NCBI RefSeq assembly: GCF_022348185.1
Contig: NZ_JAKRFD010000012.1
Span: 62,001-126,000, forward strand
DNA: 64,000 bases
Source: Epibacterium sp. Ofav1-8
GTDB lineage: Bacteria; Pseudomonadota; Alphaproteobacteria; Rhodobacterales; Rhodobacteraceae
Direction of reading: 5' to 3'
How positions within the stretch are numbered: the first letter of the stretch is position 1; each line of letters begins with the position of its first letter. The notes under the pieces were generated by a model. It saw nothing but the letters and a program-made list of their open reading frames with translations. It searched no databases and was not told the origin of the DNA. Made by a program: the position numbers and the translations under genes. Positions 32,976 to 43,462 of the stretch are shown piece by piece.

Positions 32976-34166
32976 TCACGCGCTGGTGGCGATGGCCTGT
33001 CCGGCGGCATGGCCTGAGGCCCAGGCCCATTGGAAGTTGTAGCCGCCAAGCCAGCCGGTGACATCCACCGCCTCGCCGATCGCATAGAGGCCGGGCTGGG
33101 CCTTGGCTTCCATCGTGCGCGAGGAGAGCGCGTCGGTGTCGATGCCGCCAAGAGTCACTTCGGCGGTGCGGTAGCCCTCGGTGCCGGTGGGCTTCAGCTG
33201 CCAGTTGTGCAGCCGGTCGCACAGCGCCTGCAAGGCGGCGTCGGATTGGTCCGCAAGGCGTCCCTTGAGGCTGCCATCGGCGGCGAGGTCCTCGACCAGC
33301 CGGGCGGGCAGGTGGCGCGCAAGCTCGGTGGTCAGATCCTTGCGCCCGCTTTGCTGGCGCTGGTCGCGCAGGGCACTGAACAGATCGACGTCCGGCAGCA
33401 GATGCGCGGTGACCTCCTCGCCCTCATGCCAGTAGCTGGAGATTTGCAGCACCGCCGGACCGGAAAGGCCGCGATGAGTGAACAGCAGCGCCTCGTCAAA
33501 GCTGGCGCGCGCGTTCGACAGCCGCGCGGGCAGGGCGACGCCGGCCAGCGGCTTGAACCGCTCCGCGCCAAAGGTGAAGGGCACGAGGCCGGGCCGGGTG
33601 TCCAGCACCGGCAGGCCGAACTGCTGTGCGATGTCATAGGCCAGCCCAGTGGCGCCCATCTTGGGGATCGACTTGCCGCCCGTGGCCAGCACCAGGTTCT
33701 GCGCGGTGACGGTGACGGGCGTGCCCTCGCGCTCCAGCCGGACCGTGTATCCGTCGGTGCTGTGGCGCACGTCCACCACCGAGGTTTGCAACCACAGATC
33801 CGCGCCCGCATCGCGCAGCTCCTGCACCAGCATGGCAACGATTTGGCGGGCCGAGTCGTCGCAGAACAGCTGCCCGAGGGTCTTTTCGTGCCAGGCGATG
33901 CCGTGGCGGGTGACCAGGTCGATGAAATCCCACTGGGTATAACGGGCCATGGCCGATTTGCAGAAATGCGGGTTCTGCGAGATGTAGTTTTCGGGCGCGG
34001 CATACATATTGGTGAAGTTGCAGCGCCCGCCGCCGGAAATGCGGATCTTCTCGCCCGGGTTCCTGGCATGATCCACCACCAGACAGTCGCCGCCCGCATG
34101 GGCCGCACACATCATGCCAGCCGCGCCGGCGCCGAGAATCAGGGTCTTTATCCGCATGGGGCGCAT
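32976..34166 (-). CDS. HI0933/BaiN-family FAD-dependent oxidoreductase
   Basis: This 396-residue flavoprotein has the N-terminal dinucleotide fold (TLILGAGAAGMMCA) and the family marker GEKIRISGGGRCNFTN, with a second motif VLATGGKSIPKMGATG. The C-terminal IDTDALSSRTMEAKAQPGLYAIGEAVDVTGWLGGYN pattern (in parts) matches the same family. Members are called aminoacetone oxidase-like or NAD(P)/FAD-dependent oxidoreductases, and substrates are mostly unknown. The start could be the ATG at 34157 (MRIKTLILG). It is transcribed against the dcw cluster and is divergent from ftsW. Confidence 0.92.
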   Translation of the reverse strand: MRPMRIKTLILGAGAAGMMCAAHAGGDCLVVDHARNPGEKIRISGGGRCNFTNMYAAPENYISQNPHFCKSAMARYTQWDFIDLVTRHGIAWHEKTLGQLFCDDSARQIVAMLVQELRDAGADLWLQTSVVDVRHSTDGYTVRLEREGTPVTVTAQNLVLATGGKSIPKMGATGLAYDIAQQFGLPVLDTRPGLVPFTFGAERFKPLAGVALPARLSNARASFDEALLFTHRGLSGPAVLQISSYWHEGEEVTAHLLPDVDLFSALRDQRQQSGRKDLTTELARHLPARLVEDLAADGSLKGRLADQSDAALQALCDRLHNWQLKPTGTEGYRTAEVTLGGIDTDALSSRTMEAKAQPGLYAIGEAVDVTGWLGGYNFQWAWASGHAAGQAIATSA

Positions 34167-34420
34167 CGACCACGAAAGCCGCAGCCGCGCAAGCGGCCAC
34201 CTCCGGGCCGGCGCGGGCCTGCGGCAATTGATGCGAATGTGACGGATCTGCGGCGGTGCAGCGGAATTTTCCCGGCACGAAGGGCAGGAAGAGGCTGGCC
34301 TGTACGCCGCAATCGGGGTACAGTTTCCTCAATAAATCCCGAAAAAGGGATATTTTTGAGGCAAAACGCGCCCTTGCATCTGTATTTGCACCTGCGGGGC
34401 CGAACCAAGGCAGTGAACCC

Positions 34421-35590
34421 ATGACTGAGATGGTCTATGGCGCGCTTCCCGCGCAAGAGGGGGAGCCGATCCTCCCGAAATGGTGGCGGACGCTGGACAA
34501 GTGGACGATGACCTTTGTCATCACCCTGTTCATCATCGGGTTGCTGCTGGGGCTGGCTGCCTCGGTGCCGCTGGCGGCGCGCAACGGGTTCGACAATTTC
34601 CACTATGTGCAACGGCAGGCCTTTTTTGGCTGCACCGCGCTGGTGGCGATGGTGCTGACCTCGATGATGTCGCCGACGCTGGTGCGACGGCTGGCGGTGA
34701 TCGGCTTTGCCTGCGCGTTTGTGGCGCTGGCGCTGCTGCCGATCTTTGGCACCGACTTTGGCAAGGGGGCGGTGCGCTGGTACAGCCTCGGATTTGCCTC
34801 GCTGCAACCGTCGGAATTCCTGAAGCCCGGTTTCATCGTGCTGGCGGCCTGGATGATCGCGGCCAGCCAGCAGATCTATGGCCCGCCGGGGACGCTGTTG
34901 TCCTTTGGCCTCTGCCTGTCGGTGGTGATGCTGCTGGTGATGCAGCCGGACTTCGGGCAGGCCTGTCTGATCCTGTTTGGCTGGGGCGTGATGTATTTCG
35001 TCGCCGGCGCGCCGATGCTGCTCTTGGTGGGCATGGCGGGCGTGGTGATCTTTGGCGGTGTGGTTGCCTATTCCAACTCGGAACATTTTGCCCGCCGCAT
35101 CGATGGCTTCCTGAGCCCGGACCTCGACCCGACCACGCAGCTTGGCTATGCCACCAATGCGATCCGTGAGGGTGGCCTGTTTGGTGTCGGCGTCGGCGAA
35201 GGGCAGGTGAAATGGTCGCTGCCGGATGCGCATACCGATTTCATCATTGCCGTCGCGGCCGAGGAATACGGGCTGGTGCTCGTCTCCATCATCATCTTCC
35301 TCTATGCGATGATCGTCGTGCGCTCCCTGTTCCGCCTGATGCGCGAGCGGGACACATTCATCCGCCTCGCCGGGGCGGGTCTGGCCTGCACATTCGGCGT
35401 TCAGGCGATGATCAACATGGGGGTTGCGGTGCGTCTTCTGCCCGCGAAAGGCATGACTTTGCCGTTCGTGAGCTATGGCGGCTCCTCCCTGATTGCAGGC
35501 GGCATCGCAATGGGTATGCTTCTGGCCTTCACCCGGTCCCGACCTCAGGGCGAAATCGCGGACGCCTTGCGCGGCCGTGGGCGCGGATAA
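34421..35590 (+). CDS. ftsW: Septal peptidoglycan glycosyltransferase FtsW
   Basis: This 389-residue SEDS-family membrane protein polymerises lipid II at the septum with FtsI. About ten transmembrane helices are visible, with the family motifs LQPSEFLKPGFIV, the large periplasmic loop with DLDPTTQLGYATNAI and GVGEGQVKWSLPDAHTDF, and the final LPFVSYGGSSLI. The start at 34421 gives the usual N-terminal length; upstream in-frame codons overlap the promoter region. The murG start is 46 bp downstream. Confidence 0.96.
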   Translation: MTEMVYGALPAQEGEPILPKWWRTLDKWTMTFVITLFIIGLLLGLAASVPLAARNGFDNFHYVQRQAFFGCTALVAMVLTSMMSPTLVRRLAVIGFACAFVALALLPIFGTDFGKGAVRWYSLGFASLQPSEFLKPGFIVLAAWMIAASQQIYGPPGTLLSFGLCLSVVMLLVMQPDFGQACLILFGWGVMYFVAGAPMLLLVGMAGVVIFGGVVAYSNSEHFARRIDGFLSPDLDPTTQLGYATNAIREGGLFGVGVGEGQVKWSLPDAHTDFIIAVAAEEYGLVLVSIIIFLYAMIVVRSLFRLMRERDTFIRLAGAGLACTFGVQAMINMGVAVRLLPAKGMTLPFVSYGGSSLIAGGIAMGMLLAFTRSRPQGEIADALRGRGRG

Positions 35591-35636
35591 GAGAGGTGGG
35601 CCGGTCAACGGATAAGAACGCGAAGGCAGGCACGAG

Positions 35637-36734
35637 ATGACACAGAAACTGCTCCTGATGGCGGCGGGCGGCACCGGGGGGCATATGTTCCCCGCACAGG
35701 CGCTGGCAGAAGCGATGCTGCGCAAGGGCTGGCGGGTGAAGCTTTCTACCGATGCGCGTGGTGCGCGCTATACCGGCGGCTTTCCCCATTCGACCGAGAT
35801 CACCGAGGTGTCCTCGGCCACATTTGCGCGTGGCGGGCTGCTGGCAAAGGCCATGGTCGCGCCCCGCATCGCGGCGGGCGTGGCGGCGATGGCGCTGGAG
35901 ATGCGGCGTGAGCGGCCTGATGCGGTGATCGGCTTTGGCGGCTATCCGTCGATCCCGGCGCTGGGGGCGGCGACGCTGTTGGGGCTGCCGCGCATGATCC
36001 ACGAACAAAACGGCGTGCTGGGCAAGGTGAACCAGAAATTCGCCACCCGCGTGGCGCAGGTCGCGTGCGGCGTCTGGCCGACCGATCTGCCGGAGGGCGC
36101 GCAGGGCGTGCATGTGGGCAATCCGGTGCGCGGTGCGGTTCTGGAACGTCAGGGCGCACCCTATATTCCGCCCGGCGATTATCCGATGTCGCTATTGGTG
36201 ATCGGCGGCAGCCAGGGCGCGCGCATCCTGTCGGATGTGGTGCCCGGCGTGATCGCCGCGCTGCCGGATGAGGTGCGCCGCCATTTGCGTGTCAGTCATC
36301 AGGCCCGCGACGAAGATCAGGCGCGTGTTGCGCAGTTTTACGCCGATGCCGGGATTGATGCCGAGGTGCAGCCGTTCTTTACCGATGTGCCTGCGCGGAT
36401 TTCCGAGGCGCAGCTGGTGATATCGCGCTCCGGTGCGTCCTCCATCGCCGATATTTCCGTCATTGGACGGCCCTCGATCCTGATCCCGCTGGCCAAGGCC
36501 GCAGGGGATCACCAGACCGCCAATGCTCGCGGGCTGGTCGAGGCCGGGGCGGCGATCCGCATCCCGGAGAGCGCCCTTGACACCGCATCACTGTCAGAGC
36601 AAATCGCCGCAGTCCTGACCAATGCCCAAGGCGCCACCCAGATGGCGAATGCCGCATTGAGCACAGGTATCCCCGATGCCACGGATCGTCTGGTGGCGTG
36701 TGTTGAACAATTGTCCGAGGAAGCTGCCCCATGA
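35637..36734 (+). CDS. murG: UDP-GlcNAc:lipid I GlcNAc transferase
   Basis: This 365-residue peripheral membrane GT-B enzyme adds GlcNAc to lipid I, giving lipid II. The N-terminal glycine loop [12 protein letters not shown], the [12 protein letters not shown] motif, the second G-loop GGSQGARI, and the nucleotide-sugar site [12 protein letters not shown] with [14 protein letters not shown] are all present. It overlaps murC by 4 bp. Confidence 0.97.
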   Translation: MTQKLLLMAAGGTGGHMFPAQALAEAMLRKGWRVKLSTDARGARYTGGFPHSTEITEVSSATFARGGLLAKAMVAPRIAAGVAAMALEMRRERPDAVIGFGGYPSIPALGAATLLGLPRMIHEQNGVLGKVNQKFATRVAQVACGVWPTDLPEGAQGVHVGNPVRGAVLERQGAPYIPPGDYPMSLLVIGGSQGARILSDVVPGVIAALPDEVRRHLRVSHQARDEDQARVAQFYADAGIDAEVQPFFTDVPARISEAQLVISRSGASSIADISVIGRPSILIPLAKAAGDHQTANARGLVEAGAAIRIPESALDTASLSEQIAAVLTNAQGATQMANAALSTGIPDATDRLVACVEQLSEEAAP

Positions 36735-38140
36735 CCCCTGCCACCAAACTGCCCGGCGACGTTGGCCCGATCCATTTTGTCGGCATCGGTGGCATCGGCA
36801 TGTCCGGCATCGCCGAAGTGCTGCTGAACCTTGGCTATGTGGTGCAGGGGTCCGACTTGAAGTCCTCCAAGATCACCCAGCGGCTGGAGACCCTCGGGGC
36901 CACCGTGTTTGAGGGCCAGCGCGCCGAGAACCTGGAAAACGCCGAGGTGGTGGTGATCTCCTCCGCCATCAAACCCGGCAATGCCGAGCTGGACGAAGCC
37001 CGCGCGCGCGGCCTGCCGGTGGTGCGCCGGGCCGAGATGCTGGCCGAGCTGATGCGGCTCAAGTCCAACATCGCCATCGGCGGCACCCACGGCAAGACCA
37101 CCACCACGACCATGATGGCCGAGCTGATGGTCGCGGGCGGCTTTGATCCCACCGTGGTCAACGGCGGCATCATCCACGCCTATGGATCGAACGCGCGGAT
37201 GGGGCAGGGCGAATGGATGGTGGTCGAGGCCGACGAGAGCGACGGCACCTTCAACCGGCTGCCCGCCACCATCGCCGTGGTGACCAATATCGACCCCGAG
37301 CATATGGAACACTGGGGCGATTTTGACCGGCTGCGCGACGGGTTTTACGAGTTTGTCTCCAACATCCCCTTTTACGGTCTTGCGGTCTGCTGCACTGACC
37401 ACGCCGAGGTGCAGGCACTGGTGGGGCGGATTTCCGACCGCCGCGTGGTGACCTATGGCTTTAACGCGCAGGCGGACGTGCGGGCGGTGAACCTGACGTA
37501 CAAGGGCGGCGTGGCGCATTTCGACATCCTGCTTCAGGCCGAAGGGCAGAAGATCGAAGGTTGCACGCTGCCGATGCCGGGCGACCACAACGTCTCTAAC
37601 GCGCTGTCGGCGGTGGCGGTGTGCCGTCACCTCGGCATGAAGCTGGATGAGATCCGCACGGCACTTGCGGCCTTTGGCGGCGTGAACCGGCGCTTTACCA
37701 AGGTCGGCGAAGTCGACGGCGTCACCATCATCGACGATTACGGCCACCACCCGGTGGAGATTGCCGCGGTGCTGAAGGCCGCGCGTCAGGCGATCGGATC
37801 TGAGGGCGACGGTCGGGTCATCGCGGTGCATCAGCCCCACCGGTATTCGCGCCTGTCGAGCCTGTTCGACGATTTCTGCGCCTGTTTCAACGACGCCGAT
37901 GTGGTCGCCATCGCCGAGGTCTTTGCCGCCGGTGAAGACCCCATTGAGGGCGCCAGCCGCGATGATCTGGTGGCGGGACTGATCCGCCATGGTCACCGCC
38001 ATGCCCGCGCGATCCTCAACGAGGACGACCTGCTGCGCCTGGTGCGCGAACAGACCCGCCCCGGCGACATGGTGGTCTGCCTCGGGGCCGGTACCATTTC
38101 CGCCTGGGCCAACGGCCTGCCCGAAAGGCTGCAGGGGTGA
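36731..38140 (+). CDS. murC: UDP-MurNAc:L-alanine ligase
   Basis: This 469-residue cytoplasmic ligase adds the first L-alanine to UDP-MurNAc. The N-terminal [16 protein letters not shown] binding site and the P-loop GTHGKT at 118-123 are present, along with EADESDGTF and YGHHPVEI, which are specific for MurC. The start overlaps murG (ATGA). DUF2484 and murB follow. Confidence 0.97.
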   Translation: MTPATKLPGDVGPIHFVGIGGIGMSGIAEVLLNLGYVVQGSDLKSSKITQRLETLGATVFEGQRAENLENAEVVVISSAIKPGNAELDEARARGLPVVRRAEMLAELMRLKSNIAIGGTHGKTTTTTMMAELMVAGGFDPTVVNGGIIHAYGSNARMGQGEWMVVEADESDGTFNRLPATIAVVTNIDPEHMEHWGDFDRLRDGFYEFVSNIPFYGLAVCCTDHAEVQALVGRISDRRVVTYGFNAQADVRAVNLTYKGGVAHFDILLQAEGQKIEGCTLPMPGDHNVSNALSAVAVCRHLGMKLDEIRTALAAFGGVNRRFTKVGEVDGVTIIDDYGHHPVEIAAVLKAARQAIGSEGDGRVIAVHQPHRYSRLSSLFDDFCACFNDADVVAIAEVFAAGEDPIEGASRDDLVAGLIRHGHRHARAILNEDDLLRLVREQTRPGDMVVCLGAGTISAWANGLPERLQG

Positions 38141-38294
38141 GGGCGCGCGCACTCCGGCCCGCGATGGCAGAGGAGGGGACAGGGATGCTGTCCGCCTTGT
38201 GCCTTGCCGATGGGGGCCGGGGGGCTGGCGATTGCGCCGCAGGAGGCGCTCCGGGTGGCATCCGCGACATCTCGATGGCGGGAGGGGCGCGCCC

Positions 38295-38543
38295 ATGAAC
38301 ACCTCCCTGATCCTCGCGTGCCTCTGGGTGGTGCTGGCGAATGTGCTGGCAATGCTGCCGTCAAAGGACAACCACTGGTCCCGGGCCTATGTGCTGATTG
38401 CCCTCGGCATCCCGATCCTCGGCTATGTGACCCTGGAAAACGGCCCCTGGTGGGGGCTGGCGATGCTGGTTGCGGGCATGTCGATCCTGCGCTGGCCGGT
38501 GATCCATCTGGTGCGCTGGCTGCGGAGCGTGCGGCGCGGCTAG
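38295..38543 (+). CDS. DUF2484 membrane protein
   Basis: This 82-residue protein has three predicted transmembrane segments (about 3-20, 28-45 and 50-66) and a basic C-terminus. It belongs to DUF2484, a family found in Rhodobacterales mostly between murC and murB, as here. The constant place suggests a role in envelope synthesis or division, but none is established. A GGAGGGG site lies about 8 nt before the ATG. It is useful as a lineage marker. Confidence 0.85.
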   Translation: MNTSLILACLWVVLANVLAMLPSKDNHWSRAYVLIALGIPILGYVTLENGPWWGLAMLVAGMSILRWPVIHLVRWLRSVRRG

Positions 38544-38662
38544 GCGCCACGCCACAGCGGGCGCTCGGCAAGAAATGCGTGATCGACGGGTGGCGCGGGC
38601 GCGGGGGTTTTCCTTGGCACGCGCATGGCCTAAACCCGCCTTGAAACCAGAGACGAGCCACC

Positions 38663-39589
38663 ATGACCGATCTTCCTGCCGTGCGCGGGCGGCTGACGCC
38701 GAACCGTGACCTTTCAGACCTGACCTGGCTGCGCGTGGGCGGGCCGGCGGATTACCTGTTTCAGCCTGCGGATCTGGAGGATTTGCAAAGCTTCCTGCGG
38801 GATCTGCCCGCCGAGGTAACGGTGTTCCCGATGGGCGTGGGGTCGAACCTGATCGTGCGCGATGGCGGTTTGCGGGCGGTGGTGATCCGGCTTGGACGGG
38901 GCTTTAACGGGATTGACGTGGACGGCGATACCGTCACCGCGGGGGCCGCGGCGCTGGACAGCCATGTGGCGCGCAAATCGGCGGAGGCGGGCGTCGATCT
39001 GACCTTCTTGCGGACCATCCCCGGCAGCATCGGCGGCGCGGTGCGGATGAACGCGGGCTGCTATGGCGCCTATGTGGCGGATGTCTTTGTCTCGGCGCAG
39101 GTGGTGCTGCGCGATGGCAGCCTGACCACGCTGACCGCCGAGGACCTGCAATTCCGGTATCGCCAGACCGAGCTGCCTGCGGGCGCCGTTCTGGTCTCTG
39201 CCACCCTGCGCGGCCCTGCAAGCGACCCCGCGGCGCTGGCCGACCGGATGCAGGCGCAGCTGCAAAAGCGCGATGAAAGCCAGCCCACCAAAGAGCGTTC
39301 GGCAGGCTCGACCTTCCGCAACCCGGCCGGGTTTTCCTCTACCGGCAGGGCCGATGACGTGATGGATCTGAAGGCCTGGAAGGTGATCGACAACGCCGGA
39401 ATGCGCGGGGCGACCCTTGGCGGGGCGCAGATGAGCGAGAAACATTCCAATTTCATGATTAACGCGGGTGGCGCAACCGCCGCAGATCTTGAAGGTCTTG
39501 GCGAAAATGTGCGAAAAAAGGTTTACGCGGACTCCGGCATTTGGCTAGAGTGGGAAATCATGCGTGTTGGCGATCCTGAGCGGTCGTGA
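38663..39589 (+). CDS. murB: UDP-N-acetylenolpyruvoylglucosamine reductase
   Basis: This 308-residue FAD enzyme reduces UDP-GlcNAc-enolpyruvate with NADPH to UDP-MurNAc. Seen motifs: [13 protein letters not shown], the FAD-binding [30 protein letters not shown], and [11 protein letters not shown] containing the catalytic serine. The late [15 protein letters not shown] motif is also typical. It lies between DUF2484 and ddl. Confidence 0.97.
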   Translation: MTDLPAVRGRLTPNRDLSDLTWLRVGGPADYLFQPADLEDLQSFLRDLPAEVTVFPMGVGSNLIVRDGGLRAVVIRLGRGFNGIDVDGDTVTAGAAALDSHVARKSAEAGVDLTFLRTIPGSIGGAVRMNAGCYGAYVADVFVSAQVVLRDGSLTTLTAEDLQFRYRQTELPAGAVLVSATLRGPASDPAALADRMQAQLQKRDESQPTKERSAGSTFRNPAGFSSTGRADDVMDLKAWKVIDNAGMRGATLGGAQMSEKHSNFMINAGGATAADLEGLGENVRKKVYADSGIWLEWEIMRVGDPERS

Positions 39590-39898
39590 TCCTAGAAAAC
39601 CCAGTGAATTCATGCAATTGCCCCAGTCTGGCGACATGCTGGTCGAGGGCGGGTGGTTCAGGTGTCACGGCGGGCGTCGGCTCCGGTTGGCAATCTTGGT
39701 TAATCAAGCCGTAAGGTTTTGGTCATATCCTGATTGCCGCGGGCATCGTCCTGGACCACAGGCATGCGTGACATGCTGGCGATGGGGAACAGGCCCCCGC
39801 TGCCGGAATGCGGATTTGCTATGCGGGAGCCGGAAAACCGGCCCTGCGAGAATGATAAAAGTGGGCGCAAACGCCCGGGTATAATTGAGGCAGTGATC
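39590..39898. other. Gap between murB and ddl
   Basis: About 310 bp with no convincing gene. Open frames cover it but lack a good ribosome site and have a Cys/Trp/Arg-rich composition unlike real proteins. A small palindrome (GGGCG-CAAA-CGCCC, about 39863-39876) lies before the ddl ribosome site. A separate promoter for ddl-ftsQ-ftsA is possible. Confidence 0.4.
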
Positions 39899-40819
39899 GT
39901 GGGTGGAGCGAGCGGAACACTCCCGAAGGTTGCGATGTTGATGGGTGGCCCCTCTGCCGAGCGCGAGGTGTCACTGTCGACGGGGCGTGAATGCGCCCGC
40001 GCGCTGAGGGGCGAAGGCTATGAGGTGGTCGAGGTCGATGCGGGCCCGGACCTTGTGGCGCAACTCAAGGACATCAAGCCGGATGTGGTATTCAACGCGC
40101 TGCATGGCCGTTGGGGCGAGGATGGCTGCGTGCAGGGCATCCTGGAATGGCTGCGCATCCCCTATACGCACTCCGGCGTGCTGGCCTCGGCACTGGCGAT
40201 GGACAAGGAACGCTCCAAAGCGGCCTATCGCACCGCGGGCCTGCCGGTGGTGGACAGCGTGATTGCCGCCAAGGCCGATGTCATGGCCGCGCATGTGATG
40301 GCGCCGCCCTATGTGGTCAAACCCAACAACGAAGGCTCCTCGGTCGGGATCTATATCGTCTGGGAGGCGGCCAACAGCCCGCCGCAACTGTCGCAGGACA
40401 TGCCCGCCGAAGTGATGGTGGAGACCTATGCGCCGGGCCGGGAGCTGACCGTGACGGTGATGGGAGAGCGGGCGCTGTGCGTGACCGACATCCTCACCGA
40501 TGGCTGGTATGACTACGAGGCGAAATATGCCGATGGTGGCTCGCGCCATGTGCTGCCAGCGGAGCTGCCCGAGGAGATCACGCAGCTCTGTCTAGACTAT
40601 GCGGTGCGCGCCCATCAGGTGCTGGGCTGCCGGGGCGTGTCGCGCACGGATTTCCGCTGGGATGAGGCGCGCGGCGCGGCGGGGCTGGTGCTGCTGGAGA
40701 CCAACACCCAGCCCGGCATGACGCCGACCTCCCTGACGCCGGAACAGGCGGAGCATTGCGGCCTGTCCTTTGGTGCCTTCTGCGCCTGGCTGGTGGAGGA
40801 TGCCTCATGCGAGCGCTGA
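39899..40819 (+). CDS. ddl: D-alanine:D-alanine ligase
   Basis: This 306-residue ATP-grasp ligase makes the D-Ala-D-Ala used by MurF. Motifs: [16 protein letters not shown] at the N terminus, [28 protein letters not shown] in the ATP-grasp domain, and [15 protein letters not shown] near the C terminus. The start is assigned to GTG at 39899, since TTGAGG lies 8 nt before it and the length then matches the family. The frame is open 55 codons further up. It overlaps ftsQ by 13 bp. Confidence 0.96.
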   Translation: MGGASGTLPKVAMLMGGPSAEREVSLSTGRECARALRGEGYEVVEVDAGPDLVAQLKDIKPDVVFNALHGRWGEDGCVQGILEWLRIPYTHSGVLASALAMDKERSKAAYRTAGLPVVDSVIAAKADVMAAHVMAPPYVVKPNNEGSSVGIYIVWEAANSPPQLSQDMPAEVMVETYAPGRELTVTVMGERALCVTDILTDGWYDYEAKYADGGSRHVLPAELPEEITQLCLDYAVRAHQVLGCRGVSRTDFRWDEARGAAGLVLLETNTQPGMTPTSLTPEQAEHCGLSFGAFCAWLVEDASCER

Positions 40820-41706
40820 CCGGGGCGAAACGCAGAAAGCAAGCCGCCGAGGGCAAGGCCGATCCGGCGCCCTCGCGCCTGAAGTATCGCATTCAGCGCT
40901 GGATGCTGACCCCCGGCATTCGCACGGGGCTGCGGCTGGGCGTGCCGACCTGCCTGCTGGCGGCGGCGATCGGCGGCTACCTGGCGGATGAGGCGCGGCG
41001 GGACCATCTCATGGGGCTTTATGCCGAGGCGCGGGCGTCCTTCGAGACCCGGCCGGAATTCATGGTCAACGTGATGGCGATCGACGGGGCGGGGGACAGT
41101 GTCGCCACCGACATTCGCGAGGTGACGGCGCTGGATCTGCCGCTCAGTTCCTTTGATCTCGATCTGGCGGCGATCCGCGAGTTGATCGTGGGGCTTGATC
41201 CGGTGAAAACGGCGGCGGTGCGCATTCGCCCCGGCGGCATTCTGCAGGTCGATGTGGTGGAGCGTCAGCCCGCCATTGTCTGGCGCAGCCGCGACGGGCT
41301 GGCTTTGCTGGATGACACCGGCGCCTTTGTTGCGGAACTGGGTCAGCGCAGCCTGCATCCGGACCTGCCGCTGATCGCCGGGCGGGGCGCGGACAAACGC
41401 GCTGCCGAGGCGTTGCGGCTGTTTGCGGCGGCGCGTCCGTTGGGCGAACGGCTGCGCGGCCTTGTGCGCATCGGCGAGCGGCGCTGGGACGTGGTGCTGG
41501 ATCGCGGTCAGCGCATCCAGTTGCCGGTCGAGCGCCCGGTGGCGGCGCTGGAGCGGGTGATCGCCGTCAGCGAAGTCAAAGACCTGTTGGAACGGGACGT
41601 GGCGGTGGTCGATCTGCGCCTGCCGACCCGCCTGACCGTGCGGATGAATGCACCGGCCGTCGAGGACTGGTGGCGCATCCGCCAATTGAACGAGAGCTCC
41701 TATTGA
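40807..41706 (+). CDS. ftsQ: Cell division protein FtsQ
   Basis: This 299-residue bitopic membrane protein has a basic cytoplasmic segment of about 35 residues, one transmembrane helix (about 42-60, [18 protein letters not shown]), a periplasmic POTRA domain and a beta domain ([22 protein letters not shown]). It links the early and late divisome. The start at 40807 has GGAGG 7 nt upstream and lies inside the end of ddl. One base separates it from ftsA. Confidence 0.94.
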   Translation: MRALTGAKRRKQAAEGKADPAPSRLKYRIQRWMLTPGIRTGLRLGVPTCLLAAAIGGYLADEARRDHLMGLYAEARASFETRPEFMVNVMAIDGAGDSVATDIREVTALDLPLSSFDLDLAAIRELIVGLDPVKTAAVRIRPGGILQVDVVERQPAIVWRSRDGLALLDDTGAFVAELGQRSLHPDLPLIAGRGADKRAAEALRLFAAARPLGERLRGLVRIGERRWDVVLDRGQRIQLPVERPVAALERVIAVSEVKDLLERDVAVVDLRLPTRLTVRMNAPAVEDWWRIRQLNESSY

Positions 41707-41707
41707 T

Positions 41708-43042
41708 ATGACAGACCTGTATCAATCCCAACGTGCGATGCGGCAGATGCGCCGCCAGGCCATGCAACGCGGTGTGGTGGCCATTCTGGATGTGGGCAGT
41801 TCCAAGATCTCCTGTCTGGTGCTGCGGTTTGACGGCATCGGGCGGCTGAGCGAGGACAACTCCATCGGCTCGCTCGCGGGGCAGTCGGGGTTTCGCGTCA
41901 TCGGCGCGGCGACCACCCGCTCGCGCGGGGTGCAGTTCGGCGAGATTTCCGCCATGCAGGAAACCGAGCGCGCCATCCGCACCGCCGTTCAGGCGGCGCA
42001 GAAGATGGCCGAGGTCCGCGTTGACCATGTGATTGCCTGTTTCTCCGGCGCGCTGCCGCGCTCTTATGGGCTGGACGCCACGGTCGAACTGGAGGGCCAA
42101 GAGGTCACTGAGAATGAAATCGCCCGTGTGCTGGCCGCCTGCGAGGTGCCGGAGTACGGCGCGGGGCGCGAGGTGCTGCACGCGCAGCCGGTGAATTTCG
42201 CACTCGACAATCGTTCCGGTCTTGAGGATCCGCGCGGCCAGATGGGGCAGGCGCTGTCGGTGGATATGCATATGCTGACGGTCGAGGCGGCGGCGATCCA
42301 GAACCTGGTGCGCTGCGTGCAGCGCTGTGATCTGGAGCTGGCGGGGATTGCCTCTTCGGCTTATGTGTCGGGCATTTCCGCCCTTGTTGAGGACGAGCAG
42401 GAGCTGGGCGCGGCCTGTATCGACATGGGGGGCGGAACCACCTCGGTGTCGATCTTCATGAAGAAACACATGATCTATGCCGATGCGGTGCGCATGGGCG
42501 GCGATCACATCACCAGCGACATTTCCATGGGGCTTGGGGTGCCGACCGCCACCGCCGAGCGGATCAAGACCATGTCCGGCGGCGTGCATGCCACCGGGGC
42601 GGATGACCGGGACATGATCGACATCGGCGGCGAGACCGGCGACTGGGAGCGCGACCGCCGCACGGTCAGCCGGGCGGAACTCATCGGGATCATGCGTCCC
42701 CGGGTCGAGGAGATCCTGGAGGAGGTGCGCGTCCGGCTGGATGCGGCCGGGTTCGACCATCTGCCGAGCCAGCAAATCGTTCTGACCGGTGGCTCCAGCC
42801 AGATCCTCGGGCTGGATGGGCTGGCGAGCCGCATCCTGGGCCAGCAGGTGCGTCTGGGCCGCCCGATGCGGGTGCACGGGCTGCCGCAGGCGGTGACCGG
42901 GCCGGGCTTTGCCTCGGCGGTGGGGATGTGTCTCTTTGCCGCCCATCCGCAGGATGAATGGTGGGATTTCGACGCGCCGGTGGACCGGATGGCGGGCGGG
43001 TCGATGCGCCGCGTCGTGCGTTGGTTCAAGGACAACTGGTAG
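41708..43042 (+). CDS. ftsA: Cell division protein FtsA
   Basis: This 444-residue actin-family ATPase tethers FtsZ filaments to the membrane. Phosphate-1 motif VAILDVGSSKISCLVL, the 1C domain (SRGVQFGEI to SFSGALPRSYG region), phosphate-2 CIDMGGGTTSVSIF and the adenosine motif VLTGGSSQILGL are seen. The C terminus RRVVRWFKDNW is an amphipathic membrane-targeting helix. It starts one base after ftsQ and ends 420 bp before ftsZ, which has its own control region. Confidence 0.96.
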   Translation: MTDLYQSQRAMRQMRRQAMQRGVVAILDVGSSKISCLVLRFDGIGRLSEDNSIGSLAGQSGFRVIGAATTRSRGVQFGEISAMQETERAIRTAVQAAQKMAEVRVDHVIACFSGALPRSYGLDATVELEGQEVTENEIARVLAACEVPEYGAGREVLHAQPVNFALDNRSGLEDPRGQMGQALSVDMHMLTVEAAAIQNLVRCVQRCDLELAGIASSAYVSGISALVEDEQELGAACIDMGGGTTSVSIFMKKHMIYADAVRMGGDHITSDISMGLGVPTATAERIKTMSGGVHATGADDRDMIDIGGETGDWERDRRTVSRAELIGIMRPRVEEILEEVRVRLDAAGFDHLPSQQIVLTGGSSQILGLDGLASRILGQQVRLGRPMRVHGLPQAVTGPGFASAVGMCLFAAHPQDEWWDFDAPVDRMAGGSMRRVVRWFKDNW

Positions 43043-43462
43043 GGGGCGCGGCGCTCGGCAGAGGTTTGCCGATGGCCGCCACCGCCGGCGGGGTTATCCA
43101 CAAGTTTCCCACAGCTTCTCCACATTGCGGGTGACAGCGGCGTCGGGATGCGATAAACAGGCCCCAATACGCTGAAATCAGCGATGCGCGAGGCCGAGCA
43201 GGGGTTCGCCAGCACAATTTGACCGATCTGCGCGACATGGCTTGCCATGTGCGGTCTCTGTCCTGTTGTGTGTCAGTGGCTCCTGACCCTCAATATTTCG
43301 CCTGAATGGCGAAATCCGGCAAGAATCCCCTCAGTTTGGTCCATATTTTGTGGGGCAATGCGCTTTTGGGGATGACGAGACTCATGCATCGCGATAGGAT
43401 TGAGGCAGAATAGTGACAATCGACGCCCTTGCGGGAGGGCTAAAACCACAGGCGGAAAGAGC
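43043..43462. promoter_or_regulatory. ftsA-ftsZ intergenic control region
   Basis: This gene-free stretch of 420 bp separates ftsA from ftsZ and must contain ftsZ promoters. Its left part carries three DnaA-box-like 9-mers. The right half is A/T-richer, with TTGAGG around 43399. A Shine-Dalgarno GGCGGAAAGAG precedes the ftsZ ATG. Confidence 0.6.
43094..43124 (+). promoter_or_regulatory. Three phased DnaA-box-like 9-mers upstream of ftsZ
   Basis: TTATCCACA at 43094-43102 is a perfect DnaA box. TTTCCCACA (43105-43113, two mismatches) and TTCTCCACA (43116-43124, one mismatch) follow in the same direction, each 11 bp apart. The constant spacing, one helical turn, suggests cooperative binding. 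Confidence 0.6.

Noticed and set aside
39564-39884. A 106-codon plus-strand frame between murB and ddl
   Set aside because: No ribosome site, overlaps murB, and Arg/Cys/Trp-rich composition unlike any protein; kept as a gap.
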